Shown: positions 1-9,840, counted from the stretch's first letter. The stretch is 38,767 nt of DNA from Candidatus Pacearchaeota archaeon (GCA_018304165.1 JAGVWS010000031.1:1-38767); one strand, 5' to 3'. Program-made: numbers and translations. Notes: generated by a model from the letters alone, not told the origin.

Positions 1-372
1 GAGAAAGAGGCATTTGACAAGGCTATGCAAATGCTTCAAAGTATAGACGTTAAAATAAGAACAATAAGGCTTGATAGATACTACAGCTGCCCAGTTTATG
101 CTGATATGTTTGGTGAATCAAAAGTTTATGTTATCCCAAAGAAAAACGTAACTCTTAAACACGGAGATAAATGGGCAAGAACAATGGGAGACTTTTTACT
201 TAACACAACAGAATATCTTGAAGAATACTTCAAGAGAAATAATTCTGAATCTGGATGGGCTTCAGACAAGAAAATGTTTGGCTGGAAAATCAGTCAAAAA
301 AGAGAGGACAGAATGAACACGGCACTATTTGTCAGAATGATATGGCACAACTTAACACTAATCTACAAATGA
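1..372 (+). CDS. transposase C-terminal fragment (ISNCY/ISA1214-like), truncated by window start
   Basis: Open frame from base 1 (EKEAFDKAMQ...) continuing into 'IRLDRYYSCPVYADMFGESKVYVIPKKN...MFGWKISQKREDRMNTALFVRMIWHNLTLIYK', which resembles archaeal IS transposase C-termini. Confidence 0.6.
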   Translation, partial: EKEAFDKAMQMLQSIDVKIRTIRLDRYYSCPVYADMFGESKVYVIPKKNVTLKHGDKWARTMGDFLLNTTEYLEEYFKRNNSESGWASDKKMFGWKISQKREDRMNTALFVRMIWHNLTLIYK

Positions 373-446
373 TATCTGTCCCACACTCGGTTAAGTTTAA
401 TCTTTTCTAATGTCTAAAAAAGACCAATTAAGGTAACAATGCAGCG

Positions 447-1199
447 TTATTTAAGCTCACCAATTTCTTTTTGATGTTTTTGAACAAAATCATAAGCCTT
501 CCTAAGAAAATCTGCAAAGTCCTTCCTGGAATCGTAAATCTCCTGAAGCTGATCAAGAAGAGGACGGCCATCGACATCAGTTTTCTGCCATTGAGTATAA
601 ATGTGGGGCTTATGGGGAAGAACTTTCTGAATTCTAGGGTCTGAAAGAACAGCCAGCGGAACCATCTCACTTAATTTCCAAGAAAGATAAGGTCCTTCAT
701 AGTGAGATTTTGGAATATCGGGGAAAACAGCAGCCAACTTGTCAAAGTATAAGAAGTGAAGAACTTCATGGGCACTTATTCTCCTCATTTTCTCAGAAGT
801 ACTCTTATAATAAACATCAAACACTCTTTTATCCAGAAATCTCGGACAGATCATATTCATTGAGACTCTGGCGGCAATATACGGAGCACCAGACCAAGGC
901 ATCTCAACAACATCAGAAAGAGCTTTCAAGAAAGAGGCATTAACACTATCCCAAGATTTTTGAAACCTTTGAGAAGTAGCTTCCAGGTTATCGCGGGAAA
1001 GGGAGTACTCCCTCCGAAAGTATTCATCAATCACTGCCTTTCTTTTTTTAGGATTAGTAGCTCTTTCAAGAGCCCTTTCCAATTCAGGATATTCATGAAG
1101 AAGAGCTTTGCTCCAAGGATGATTGACGGATAAGAAGTCCTGGAGACCTTTAAGCATACTATCAAGAGGAATAACACTAAACTTAACTCTTGGAATCAT
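447..1199 (-). CDS. putative zincin-like metallopeptidase (HExxH), 250 aa
   Basis: Long ORF with HEVLH motif (RRISAHEVLHFLYF) and downstream Glu candidates. Confidence 0.6.
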   Translation of the reverse strand: MIPRVKFSVIPLDSMLKGLQDFLSVNHPWSKALLHEYPELERALERATNPKKRKAVIDEYFRREYSLSRDNLEATSQRFQKSWDSVNASFLKALSDVVEMPWSGAPYIAARVSMNMICPRFLDKRVFDVYYKSTSEKMRRISAHEVLHFLYFDKLAAVFPDIPKSHYEGPYLSWKLSEMVPLAVLSDPRIQKVLPHKPHIYTQWQKTDVDGRPLLDQLQEIYDSRKDFADFLRKAYDFVQKHQKEIGELK

Positions 1200-1313
1200 A
1201 GAACAATCATAGAAACAGAAGTATAAAAAGTTAACATGATTGACAAAAAATTCCTAAAATAATCTTTCTCGTCCGCTAGTAATATTTAAAACCCTTCATT
1301 TCTCCAAATATTA

Positions 1314-2342
1314 ATGAACAAGACAGACAAGACGGATAATAAAAGCAAAGAATCTGATAACGAAAGAACCGCCAAATCCAACCTTCTTCGCAAGAGCGAA
1401 GAAGCGAGCGGAGAATCAGTAAGAGGCTACGACTTTGACAAAGGAATTAATTATAATGAAATTATTGACAGCTATGCAACTACCGGTTTTCAGGCAACAC
1501 ATTTAAGCAAGGCTATAGAAATAATCAATGAAATGATTAAGGAAAGGGCATTTATCTATTTAGGTTATACTTCAAACATGGTGAGCAGCGGCCTTCGCGA
1601 TGTTTTTAGGTTTTTAGTCAAGCACAAGATGGTGAATTTCCTCGTCACAACAGCCGGAGGAATTGAAGAAGACATAATTAAATGCTTGGGAGACTTCAAA
1701 ATAGGAGACTTTAAGGCGAGCGGAAACGAATTAAGAAAGAAGGGAATTAACAGGATAGGAAATATCTTCGCTCCGAACAATCGTTATATAGAATTTGAAG
1801 AATTCTTACAGCCAATACTTGAAGAATTATATCAAGAACAAAAAAGGACTGGAAGGATAATATCATCTTCAGAAATTATTTGGAAACTCGGAGAGAAAAT
1901 CAATAATGAAGAAAGCATCTACTACTGGGCTAATAAGAACAAAATCCCTGTCCACTGCCCGGCAATAGGCGACGGAGCAATAGGAGACAATATTTATTTC
2001 TTCAAATTCAAGCATCCCGAATTCAAAATTGACATAACTGAAGACATAAAGACAATCAACGATACCACGATGGGACTAAAAAAATCGGGACTAATAATTT
2101 TAGGAAGCGGAGTTATAAAACATGCAATATTAAACGCTAATATGCTTAGAAATGGTGCGGACTACGCTGTTTACATTAATAATTCCCAAGAGTTTGACGG
2201 AAGCGACGCGGGCGCGCTTCCAGACGAAGCTGTAAGCTGGGGAAAAATCCTCCCTAACGCGAAATCAATCAAAGTCTTCGGAGACGCAACGATATTATTT
2301 CCGTTGATAGTTGCGAAGACGTTTGCGGGAAGAAATAACTAG
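1314..2342 (+). CDS. dys: deoxyhypusine synthase
   Basis: Family signatures: YLGYTSNMVSSGLRD, VTTAGGIEEDIIKCLG, ..VHCPAIGDGAIGDNIYF, GADYAVYINNSQEFDGSDAGALPDEAVSWGKI. Confidence 0.95.
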   Translation: MNKTDKTDNKSKESDNERTAKSNLLRKSEEASGESVRGYDFDKGINYNEIIDSYATTGFQATHLSKAIEIINEMIKERAFIYLGYTSNMVSSGLRDVFRFLVKHKMVNFLVTTAGGIEEDIIKCLGDFKIGDFKASGNELRKKGINRIGNIFAPNNRYIEFEEFLQPILEELYQEQKRTGRIISSSEIIWKLGEKINNEESIYYWANKNKIPVHCPAIGDGAIGDNIYFFKFKHPEFKIDITEDIKTINDTTMGLKKSGLIILGSGVIKHAILNANMLRNGADYAVYINNSQEFDGSDAGALPDEAVSWGKILPNAKSIKVFGDATILFPLIVAKTFAGRNN

Positions 2343-2944
2343 CGAAGACCCAGTCTATCTACGCGAGCAACATTCCTCAAAATTGTCTCAGATACTAATC
2401 TGTCTAATTTAGACCCTCTTTCTAAACCTTCTTGTAATTTAACCATTAATTTAATACGCCATAATGTCCATTCCATGTCCTCACTATTCCTTCTTTTATC
2501 CTTTAACAACTGAGGTCTTCCTTTACTAACAAAGCTTTCTAATTCTGAAGCATAGGCATTACTTTCTATTACTTCTATTAGTCCCAAAATTCTATGAAAA
2601 CTCTGAAGCTTGTAGGTGGCATCATACGAAGTCATCATTGACGGATTGAGAGTAGAACCATCAATCAATTTCACACCATCAACAGCATCTTGAGCATGAA
2701 CATATTCATGATCAGCAATAACAATGACTAATCCTTCTGGAGTATAATCATTAAGGGCTCTAACAGTAACGTGAACATCAACAAATGGAAGCGAACCAAA
2801 CTGCTTATATCTTGCGCTTGTAGAAACTGTAGAGCTGATTGTTTTAGGTTTATAAACAATTCTCCTAACAAATTTACACGGATGCTGGACAAGAAAATCA
2901 TCAAGAAAATCCTGCCTAGGAGATACTGGCACCGAGATAGTCAT
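2339..2944 (-). CDS. putative zincin-like metallopeptidase (HExxH), 201 aa
   Basis: HEYVH motif (VIADHEYVHAQD) with downstream E..ASELE; 3' end overlaps dys by 4 bp. Confidence 0.55.
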   Translation of the reverse strand: MTISVPVSPRQDFLDDFLVQHPCKFVRRIVYKPKTISSTVSTSARYKQFGSLPFVDVHVTVRALNDYTPEGLVIVIADHEYVHAQDAVDGVKLIDGSTLNPSMMTSYDATYKLQSFHRILGLIEVIESNAYASELESFVSKGRPQLLKDKRRNSEDMEWTLWRIKLMVKLQEGLERGSKLDRLVSETILRNVARVDRLGLR

Positions 2945-2995
2945 TGATTAATTCATAAAAGGTAGTATTAAAGAATTTGTATAAATCAGTATTAC

Positions 2996-4474
2996 TCAAT
3001 AACTTCTTCCCACATATGCTGAATGACGCGCCTGCTGATTGCAGAAAGTGCATTTCTTGGCGCTCATTGATTTTGGCTGGTCAAGAGGATACATGAGAAC
3101 TTTCAATCCTTCAGCTTTAGCCCTGATTTCATCCTCGCAATCCTTACCACCGCAGACATTCGTTAATACTGTAAATCCCTCACCTACTAATTTTATTACT
3201 TCTTTTGAATTATCATTCTTCTTTAGCCTTGCATTCATAGATTTTTCGGCAGAAGAAAATAATTCGTTATGAATATCCTCAAGAATTTTAGGTACTTGCC
3301 TCTTCAAATCAGAAATTTTAATAGTTAATTTTTCTCCGGTATTCCTCTTAACGGCTACGACACTCTTATTCTTAAAATCCTTAGGCCCTATTTCAATCCT
3401 CAAAGGAATTCCTTTCAATTCCCACTCGTTATACTTCCATCCAGGACTATAACTTTCACGATCATCAAGAAAAGAATCAAAATCTTTCAAGTCACCATTA
3501 ATTTTCTTTGCCGCTTTAAGAACTTCTGATTTTGACTCATCATTATAAATTGGAACAATAACAACTTTATTATAAGCAACTCTTGGAGGCAAAACAAGGC
3601 CCTTATCATCGCTATGAGTCATGACTAATGCTCCTATAAGCCTCGTTGAGAAGCCCCATGAATTCTGCCATGGTAGAATTAACCCCCCGTTCCGGCCTAG
3701 TGGCTTGATACCAAAAGATTTTGCGAATCCTTGGCCAAGGTTGTGAGAAGTGCCGCATTGCAATGATTTTCCATCAGGCATTATGCTTTCAATAGTTGTT
3801 GTGTAGAAAGCTCCAGCAAATTTTTCTTTTTCGCTCTTCATGCCCATCAGAACTGGAAGAGCTAAAAGCTCTTTGCATAATCTAGCATACTCCTGAAGAT
3901 AATTTAGCGTTTCCTTGTCGCATTCTTCCTTAGTTTCGTAAACACAATGACCTTCCTGCCAGAGGAATTCTCGAGTTCGCAAGAAAAGACGCGTCGTCTT
4001 AGTCTCCCACCTGATAATATTTGCCCATTGATTAATGCGGAGAGGCAAATCCCTATAACTTCTGAGCCATTTAGAGTAAGAATCATACATTATTGTCTCG
4101 CTTGTTGGACGGATAGCTAATCTTTCACCTTCGCCGTTTTCATCACCATTCTTATTAGCAATCCATGCTACTTCCGGCTGGAAGCCGTGAGCATGTTCGC
4201 TCTCACGCTTGAAAAAACTTTCAGGAATAAGCAAGGGGAAATAAGCATTTCTAACATTCAAGACTTTCAAGCGCTCATTAAAATAATCCTGTATTTTCTG
4301 CCAGATGTAATAAGCATTAGGCCTTATAACCATGAAACCCTTGACTGGAGAATAATCGGCAAGCTCCGCTTTCTGAATAACTTGAGGATACCACTCAGAA
4401 AAATCCTTTGACTTGCTAAAAGTAATGCCCTCACTTGAACTCTTAGACTCTTTTTTATCCCCGCTTTTAGCCAT
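2996..4474 (-). CDS. proS: prolyl-tRNA synthetase (archaeal/eukaryotic type)
   Basis: KDFSEWYPQVIQKAELADYSPVKGFMVIRPNAY..., RPTSETIMYDSYSKWLRSYRDLPLRINQW, FLWQEGH, C-terminal CxxC zinc region. Confidence 0.97.
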   Translation of the reverse strand: MAKSGDKKESKSSSEGITFSKSKDFSEWYPQVIQKAELADYSPVKGFMVIRPNAYYIWQKIQDYFNERLKVLNVRNAYFPLLIPESFFKRESEHAHGFQPEVAWIANKNGDENGEGERLAIRPTSETIMYDSYSKWLRSYRDLPLRINQWANIIRWETKTTRLFLRTREFLWQEGHCVYETKEECDKETLNYLQEYARLCKELLALPVLMGMKSEKEKFAGAFYTTTIESIMPDGKSLQCGTSHNLGQGFAKSFGIKPLGRNGGLILPWQNSWGFSTRLIGALVMTHSDDKGLVLPPRVAYNKVVIVPIYNDESKSEVLKAAKKINGDLKDFDSFLDDRESYSPGWKYNEWELKGIPLRIEIGPKDFKNKSVVAVKRNTGEKLTIKISDLKRQVPKILEDIHNELFSSAEKSMNARLKKNDNSKEVIKLVGEGFTVLTNVCGGKDCEDEIRAKAEGLKVLMYPLDQPKSMSAKKCTFCNQQARHSAYVGRSY

Positions 4475-4547
4475 GATTTAACAACAGAACAGGATTTTAT
4501 AAAGGTAATGTGGAGAAGTTTTTAAAGATACCTAGCATCAATAAACT

Positions 4548-4766
4548 ATGTCTGAAGTAATCTACTCAGATCATTGCAAAAAGAGAATGATGAGAAGAGG
4601 CATTGAAGAATGGGAAATTGAACATGTTGTTAAATATCCAGAATATATTAAGAAGTCTATAGATGGAAGAAAGGTAGTCGTTGGTGAAGCAAAGGATAGA
4701 AAGATAAAAATTGTTTTTATTGAAGAGCAAAATTATAAAAAGGTAGTAAGCGTGATGTTCCTATGA
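4548..4766 (+). CDS. DUF4258-type small protein (putative toxin-like partner)
   Basis: SDHCKKRMMRRGIEEWEIEHVVKYPEYI...GRKVVVGEAKDRKIKIVFIEE; overlaps next ORF by 4 bp. Confidence 0.7.
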   Translation: MSEVIYSDHCKKRMMRRGIEEWEIEHVVKYPEYIKKSIDGRKVVVGEAKDRKIKIVFIEEQNYKKVVSVMFL

Positions 4767-4972
4767 AGATTGAATATGACTCAGATGTTGATGCAGCATA
4801 TATTTATCTAGATGAGTCTCCGCAAGCCAGAGCTGAGAAAACTATTGAATTAAATGAGAATATTATTGTTGATTTTGACAAAAATGGAAAATTGATAGGC
4901 ATTGAGATTTTAAGCGCCAGCAAGGTTCTCCGGGATAAATCCACCCTATCTACTAAAGCGATTTCTGCTTAA
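4763..4972 (+). CDS. DUF2283-type small protein (putative antitoxin-like partner)
   Basis: MKIEYDSDVDAAYIYLDE...IIVDFDKNGKLIGIEILSASKVL is a typical DUF2283 pattern. Confidence 0.75.
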   Translation: MKIEYDSDVDAAYIYLDESPQARAEKTIELNENIIVDFDKNGKLIGIEILSASKVLRDKSTLSTKAISA

Positions 4973-5024
4973 CTATCTTCCACATACAATTTTTAAACAC
5001 TCGAGCATAATCAACTATAGGTCA

Positions 5025-5096
5025 GGACCTATAGTTCAACGGATAGAATAAGCGGCTTCGGACCGCTTGATCGAGGTTCGATTCCTCGTAGGTCCA
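5025..5096 (+). tRNA. tRNA-Arg (anticodon TCG)
   Basis: Cloverleaf: GGACCTA/TAGGTCC acceptor, AGCGG-CTTCGGA-CCGCT anticodon arm, CGAGG-TTCGATT-CCTCG T arm; anticodon 5058-5060. Confidence 0.95.
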
Positions 5097-5124
5097 TAGG
5101 AATCGAAAATAAAAGAGGTAAAAT

Positions 5125-5238
5125 ATGGCAAATCGCAAGCTTTTTAAACTTAGAAATATTGATGTAGCCAGAATGTTCCCCAGTGATCCGCAAGGGTCGC
5201 TGGATGCTTATTTTTACAATTATTGGAGGTTTTTCTAA
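5125..5238 (+). CDS. possible 37-aa small protein coupled to the NYN gene
   Basis: ATG after 'aaagaggtaaaat'; MANRKLFKLRNIDVARMFPSDPQGSLDAYFYNYWRFF*; stop overlaps the next ATG (TAATG). Confidence 0.4.
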   Translation: MANRKLFKLRNIDVARMFPSDPQGSLDAYFYNYWRFF

Positions 5239-5840
5239 TGGAAGAAGAAACCTTAGTTTTTCTTGATGAAGGATTCTTGGATAAACTGACAAAATTTCTG
5301 GACGGGGGAAAAAGATTAAAATTTGACAAGTTTAAGTTTGCTGAGAATATAGCTAAAAAAAGCAATCTATTCTGCAAGCATCTCTTTTATTATACTTCTC
5401 CGCCATTTCAATCAAGCCCGCCAACATACGAACAAATAATAAGAAAAAGAGGTTATGATAATTTTATTAATGCTCTATCGGGTGATAAAAGAATTACTAT
5501 AAGGCAAGGAAGATGCCAGAGAATTATAAATGATAAAGGTGAAATTGAGTATCATCAAAAAGGAGTGGATATTTTATTAAGCATCGATTTAGGCCATATA
5601 AACGAGGATTTCCCAGAAATTAAAAAGATAATTTTAGTTTCTTCAGACACTGATTTTTGCCCAATTATAAAAGACATTGGCGGCAGGAATAATATAGAAG
5701 TAATTTTATATTCATACTTTGATAGAAAAAGAAACTCAAAATTTTCTTTGTCAAACGAGCTTATAAAATGCTGCTCCGAATATAGAAAATTATCTAAAGA
5801 GGATTTTATTATATCCCAATTAAACAGAAAGCCAAATTAA
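5238..5840 (+). CDS. NYN-domain (LabA/DUF88-like) putative ribonuclease
   Basis: TLVFLDEGFLDKL, QKGVDILLSIDL, IILVSSDTDFCPIIKDI; RBS GGAGG favours ATG at 5238 over the listed TTG at 5223. Confidence 0.7.
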   Translation: MEEETLVFLDEGFLDKLTKFLDGGKRLKFDKFKFAENIAKKSNLFCKHLFYYTSPPFQSSPPTYEQIIRKRGYDNFINALSGDKRITIRQGRCQRIINDKGEIEYHQKGVDILLSIDLGHINEDFPEIKKIILVSSDTDFCPIIKDIGGRNNIEVILYSYFDRKRNSKFSLSNELIKCCSEYRKLSKEDFIISQLNRKPN

Positions 5841-5843
5841 CAT

Positions 5844-6980
5844 ATGCCCCAACAAAAATCCAATTTTGCATTAACGATGCAGGCAATAGCTGCGCAGAGC
5901 GGGACTATAATCGGGGCGGGATTCCTGGGAATGCCATACGCTCTGTCAAGATCAGGATTCTGGATTGGATTCGCCTACATCTTAGGAATAGGACTAATAA
6001 TGCTGTTAGTTAATTTGTACTATGCCGAGATAATTCTTCGAACAAGCAAAGTACACCAGCATCCAGGATATGCAGAAAAATATTTTGGAAAGAAGTGGAA
6101 GAGAATGTCATTTATAGCGCTGATGGTGGGAGCTTACGCAATGTTCCTCGCGTACTTGATAGCTGAAGGACAAAGCTTATCAACATTATTTTTCGGAAAT
6201 ACGGGTTATATAATGGAGTTCGGGACATTATTCTTCATATTAATGTCTTACTTAAGCATCAGGGGAATGAAGGCTTTCAGAAAATACGAGCTCTTTGGAA
6301 GTTTGTTAGTAGTATTGATAACCCTCCTTCTTTTTTATCAATACTACCCCTCAATAAATATTGACAAGCTGCCAAAGTTCAACCCAGCATTCATAGGACT
6401 GCCATTCGGAATAATATTATTCTCCTTCTTGGGAATTGATGGAATACCAGGAGTGAGAATGATACTTGCCCGCAATGAACGCTTAATGAAGCGCTCAATT
6501 ATTATCTCAAGCTTAATACCAATAATAGTCTACGCTGCATTCTCGCTAGTAGTTGTTGGAAGCTTTAGTAATATACCGCAAATAGCGACGTTGGCATTGG
6601 GAAAGCTATTCATAATATTAGGAGTGTTGAGCATGTTCACTGCCTACTTCTCAACAAGCCTGACTCTAAAAGACTCATTCCAGATGGATCATGGGCTTCA
6701 TGGAATAATAGCATGGTTCTTCGCTATATGCCTGCCATATGTGATATTTTTGGCAATAGTGAATTATGGATTTCTGCAATTCGTTGATGTTCTGGGAATA
6801 GGAGGTATAGTGCTTGGAGGGTTCTATGTGATAATGACTCTGACAATGGTTCACAAAGCAAAAATTCACGGCGACAGAAAGCCGGAATTCTCGACGGTGA
6901 GCAATTGGGCAATAAGCACAGCAATAACGCTAATATTCTTAGCTGGGATAGTATGGACGATAATGCAAGTGGTGAAATAG
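5844..6980 (+). CDS. amino acid permease (aromatic/AAAP-like)
   Basis: Multi-TM protein starting with AIAAQSGTIIGAGFLGMPYALSRSGFWIGF. Confidence 0.85.
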   Translation: MPQQKSNFALTMQAIAAQSGTIIGAGFLGMPYALSRSGFWIGFAYILGIGLIMLLVNLYYAEIILRTSKVHQHPGYAEKYFGKKWKRMSFIALMVGAYAMFLAYLIAEGQSLSTLFFGNTGYIMEFGTLFFILMSYLSIRGMKAFRKYELFGSLLVVLITLLLFYQYYPSINIDKLPKFNPAFIGLPFGIILFSFLGIDGIPGVRMILARNERLMKRSIIISSLIPIIVYAAFSLVVVGSFSNIPQIATLALGKLFIILGVLSMFTAYFSTSLTLKDSFQMDHGLHGIIAWFFAICLPYVIFLAIVNYGFLQFVDVLGIGGIVLGGFYVIMTLTMVHKAKIHGDRKPEFSTVSNWAISTAITLIFLAGIVWTIMQVVK

Positions 6981-6989
6981 AAGTGTAAT

Positions 6990-7301
6990 ATGGAAATAAG
7001 AGAAGTGAAAGGATTTCTAGAAAGACTAAATAATGATAATATTTCCTTTGACAGACATTTTTATAAAAGGCTTGGTGAGAGGCCAATCAATGAAGGCATG
7101 GTTAGGAGCTTCATTCTGCAAACTAGCAAGCTTGAAAAGATTGAACTTGGAAAAGAAAAAAGCAGGTTCAAGCTCTGGTTTAAAATGAGCAACAAATATT
7201 CTTTAGTTGTAATTATTGAGGCATATGAAGAGTCAAAAGGCTTAAAAGTAATAAGTGCATGGAATACTTATAGAAAATGGCAAGACAAATTAAGATTATA
7301 G
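6990..7301 (+). CDS. DUF4258-like small protein
   Basis: ISFDRHFYKRLGERPINEGMVRSFIL...KLWFKMSNKYSLVVIIEAYEESKGLKVISAW; overlaps the DUF2283 ORF by 25 bp. Confidence 0.6.
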   Translation: MEIREVKGFLERLNNDNISFDRHFYKRLGERPINEGMVRSFILQTSKLEKIELGKEKSRFKLWFKMSNKYSLVVIIEAYEESKGLKVISAWNTYRKWQDKLRL

Positions 7302-7633
7302 ACTACGATTCCGAGAACGACGTCTTCTATATATCAAGAGGGGACAAAGTCAAAGCCTCGCTGGATATTGGAGACTTTGTTCTAGATGTAAATCATGATA
7401 ACCTAGTCTGCGGCATAGAAATAATGGATGCCAGTGAGAATCTTGGAATTAGCGGGGAAGAATTGGAAAATATTGCAAGCATTAGAATGTCTGTCACTTA
7501 CAAGACCAACCACGTCTATGTATTGCTGGTTATAATGTTTAAGAAAGAAGAAAAAGAAGTAAATATACCTATTCCTCTGACAATTGATTTAGGGCACAAG
7601 ACTCCTAAGAAAGAGATATTAGTGTACAACTAA
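7277..7633 (+). CDS. DUF2283-type protein
   Basis: IKIIDYDSENDVFYISRGDKVKASLDIGDFVLDVNHDNLVCGIEIMDASENL. Confidence 0.7.
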   Translation: MARQIKIIDYDSENDVFYISRGDKVKASLDIGDFVLDVNHDNLVCGIEIMDASENLGISGEELENIASIRMSVTYKTNHVYVLLVIMFKKEEKEVNIPIPLTIDLGHKTPKKEILVYN

Positions 7634-7667
7634 GTTTTTATAATGGAATAACCACGTAGAATACACC

Positions 7668-8705
7668 ATGAAGAAATTAGAAACTGAAAAATTTCAGGGA
7701 AACCATTACGAAATTGGAAAACAGCAAGGAAAGATATACAAGAAAAGAGGTATGAATCTTAAAACTATGAAGATTAATTATGAAGATTACCAAAAACAGT
7801 TAGCAATATACAAAAAACACTACCCCGAAATGCTTGATGAATTAAGAGGAGTGGCAGAAGGATTAGATGAAGATGAAGAAAGGGTTATGGGCTGGTTCAT
7901 AACAAACGAACTTTCATGGATAAAAAAGTTATTTGATAAAGGAAAATCGTGCACAATATTCAGTTATAAGATTGGGAAGAAATTATACGTTGGAAGAAAC
8001 TACGACTGGTTGCCAGAAACAGAAAGAGTTTTTGAAATTTACAAATATCATCTCAAGGAAGGAAATTCCTTTGTGGCAGTAACAGACGGAGCTTATGGAG
8101 GAGAAGCGGGAAGCAAAAATAATAACTTGTATTACAACCCTGATGATGCAATAAACGATAAAGGATTATTTATTGGGCTGACATTTGCATACTCTAACAA
8201 CTGGAACTATGGGCTGCAATGTATTCATTTCACAAAACTCATAGCAGAAACGTGTGAGACCGTTGAAGAAGCAATAAAAATATTCAAGAAAGTGCCAGCA
8301 TGCTCGCCAAAGAATTATTTCATAGCAGACAGATATGGAGACAGCGTAATTGTAGAGCATACATCTAAGAAATTCAGGATATTAAGGCCAAAGAAGGGAG
8401 TACTAATACAATCAAACCACTATGTTGATGAAGAGTTAGCAAAACAAGACATGGTTCTTGAAAGAGTACCTTATCACAATACATTTATAAGGTATTTTGA
8501 GACTCTTCAAAGTATTAATCTTGCCAAAAAGAACTTTAATTTTAATGACCTAAGCAAAGTTATGACAAGAAATGGCTCTTATACATGCCAAAACTTCCCA
8601 GGAATAAGAACAATATGGTCATTATCACCGGATATGACAAAAAAGAACTACAAAATGCATTACGATTTATTCGGAAAAAGAAAGACGATTAAATTGTCAA
8701 TATAA
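7668..8705 (+). CDS. C45/choloylglycine-hydrolase-like Ntn hydrolase (acyl-transferase fold)
   Basis: EKFQGNHYEIGKQQGKIYK..., KSCTIFSYKIGKKLYVGRNYDW, GLFIGLTFAYSNNW, EHTSKKFRILRPKKGVLIQSNHY. Confidence 0.75.
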   Translation: MKKLETEKFQGNHYEIGKQQGKIYKKRGMNLKTMKINYEDYQKQLAIYKKHYPEMLDELRGVAEGLDEDEERVMGWFITNELSWIKKLFDKGKSCTIFSYKIGKKLYVGRNYDWLPETERVFEIYKYHLKEGNSFVAVTDGAYGGEAGSKNNNLYYNPDDAINDKGLFIGLTFAYSNNWNYGLQCIHFTKLIAETCETVEEAIKIFKKVPACSPKNYFIADRYGDSVIVEHTSKKFRILRPKKGVLIQSNHYVDEELAKQDMVLERVPYHNTFIRYFETLQSINLAKKNFNFNDLSKVMTRNGSYTCQNFPGIRTIWSLSPDMTKKNYKMHYDLFGKRKTIKLSI

Positions 8706-8744
8706 TTTTCACTTCAACCCCTCCGCAAACAGCCTCTTGAATTT

Positions 8745-9302
8745 TTATATCAATTTTATCCCGTTCTGAAGAATTTCCCTTACCAAAGGGTCTCTTTTAT
8801 TTTTATGAAATTCCTTTGTGAAAAAATGTAACTCAATTTTCTTTTTAAAGAACTTGTCAAGTTTTTTAGCTGCCTTATTAACTAATTTTCTGTCAACTTC
8901 ATCAGAGATTACCGCTATATCAATGTCTGATTCTTCAGTAAATATAAGTTTTGAATAGCTTCCAAAGAGATAAACATCACCTATATCCCTAATCCTTGAC
9001 AATTCAGAAACAATATCAAGCATCATGAAATATTCCTTAAAAGGAAGCTGCTTTAACTTGTTATAGCTTTCTGAAGCATAGTTTAACAAAATTCTGGTTT
9101 CATTATTGTTAAAGTTCAGAGAGATAAACCCATTTTCCTTAGAAAGTATCTTCAGATTCAGCAGCAGTGCCAGAGTTTTATCCAGCACAATATTATTAAT
9201 GCCCGTCTTTTCCTGCATGACCTTTCTTCTTAGTCGTATCCCAGGAGAAGCTGAAAAAACAGTCATAATTTTTAGCACATTTCGGTCAAGAAACCCAATC
9301 AT
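8745..9302 (-). CDS. MNT-type nucleotidyltransferase with N-terminal HTH-like region
   Basis: YLFGSYSKLIFTEESDIDIAVIS (GS...DID). Confidence 0.8.
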   Translation of the reverse strand: MIGFLDRNVLKIMTVFSASPGIRLRRKVMQEKTGINNIVLDKTLALLLNLKILSKENGFISLNFNNNETRILLNYASESYNKLKQLPFKEYFMMLDIVSELSRIRDIGDVYLFGSYSKLIFTEESDIDIAVISDEVDRKLVNKAAKKLDKFFKKKIELHFFTKEFHKNKRDPLVREILQNGIKLI

Positions 9303-9778
9303 TTTATCAACTCCCGGATTTTTTCCAGATAGTTTACAACTGCACTAAAGAATTCTCTTGCTTTCTTCTTATATTCTTCCCTCATAAAAGCCGTGTCGGT
9401 ATAATACTGCATTTTCGTTCTTTCATTTTTTGCCTCTTCAAGATCGCTTGCCAGATTCAAGAATTCTTTATATCCCTTCTCTAGCTGAACGGCAAACCAG
9501 CGGTTTTTTATTACCTGTTCTAAAACCTCAATTGTGGTTTTGTGAATTTTAAAATCAATCTTAATCCGGAATTTTCTTGCAAGAAGAAGCTTAGTAATAT
9601 CATGCATTGCGTAATAACCAGAGATTATACTCCATCTTGGAAATTCTTCAATATCTTTCCTACTATGCCTTATGTTCTCCCTCCAGGAATTTTCAAAGAA
9701 ATTAGTATATCTCTCCAGCTCCAGTTCGTTAATCCTGCTTATTCTCTTCTTCTTGAATAAGGTATCTATATTTACCAT
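9299..9778 (-). CDS. HEPN-domain protein
   Basis: Helical protein with RWSIISGYYAMHDITKLLLARKFRIKIDFKIHKTT; overlaps the MNT gene by 4 bp. Confidence 0.7.
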   Translation of the reverse strand: MVNIDTLFKKKRISRINELELERYTNFFENSWRENIRHSRKDIEEFPRWSIISGYYAMHDITKLLLARKFRIKIDFKIHKTTIEVLEQVIKNRWFAVQLEKGYKEFLNLASDLEEAKNERTKMQYYTDTAFMREEYKKKAREFFSAVVNYLEKIRELIK

Positions 9779-9840
9779 ATTATAGAATTTAAAGCTTAAG
9801 TATTTAAATACTTTACTATTTTATAGAATTATAATCTCTG

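Noticed and set aside
710-943. Plus-strand 77-aa ORF opposite the HEVLH protein
   Set aside because: Antisense overlap with a better supported ORF.
5029-5292. Minus-strand 87-aa ORF containing MDLRGIEPRSSGPKPLILSVEL
   Set aside because: Classic spurious translation across a tRNA gene (tRNA-Arg at 5025-5096) plus antisense of the NYN gene.
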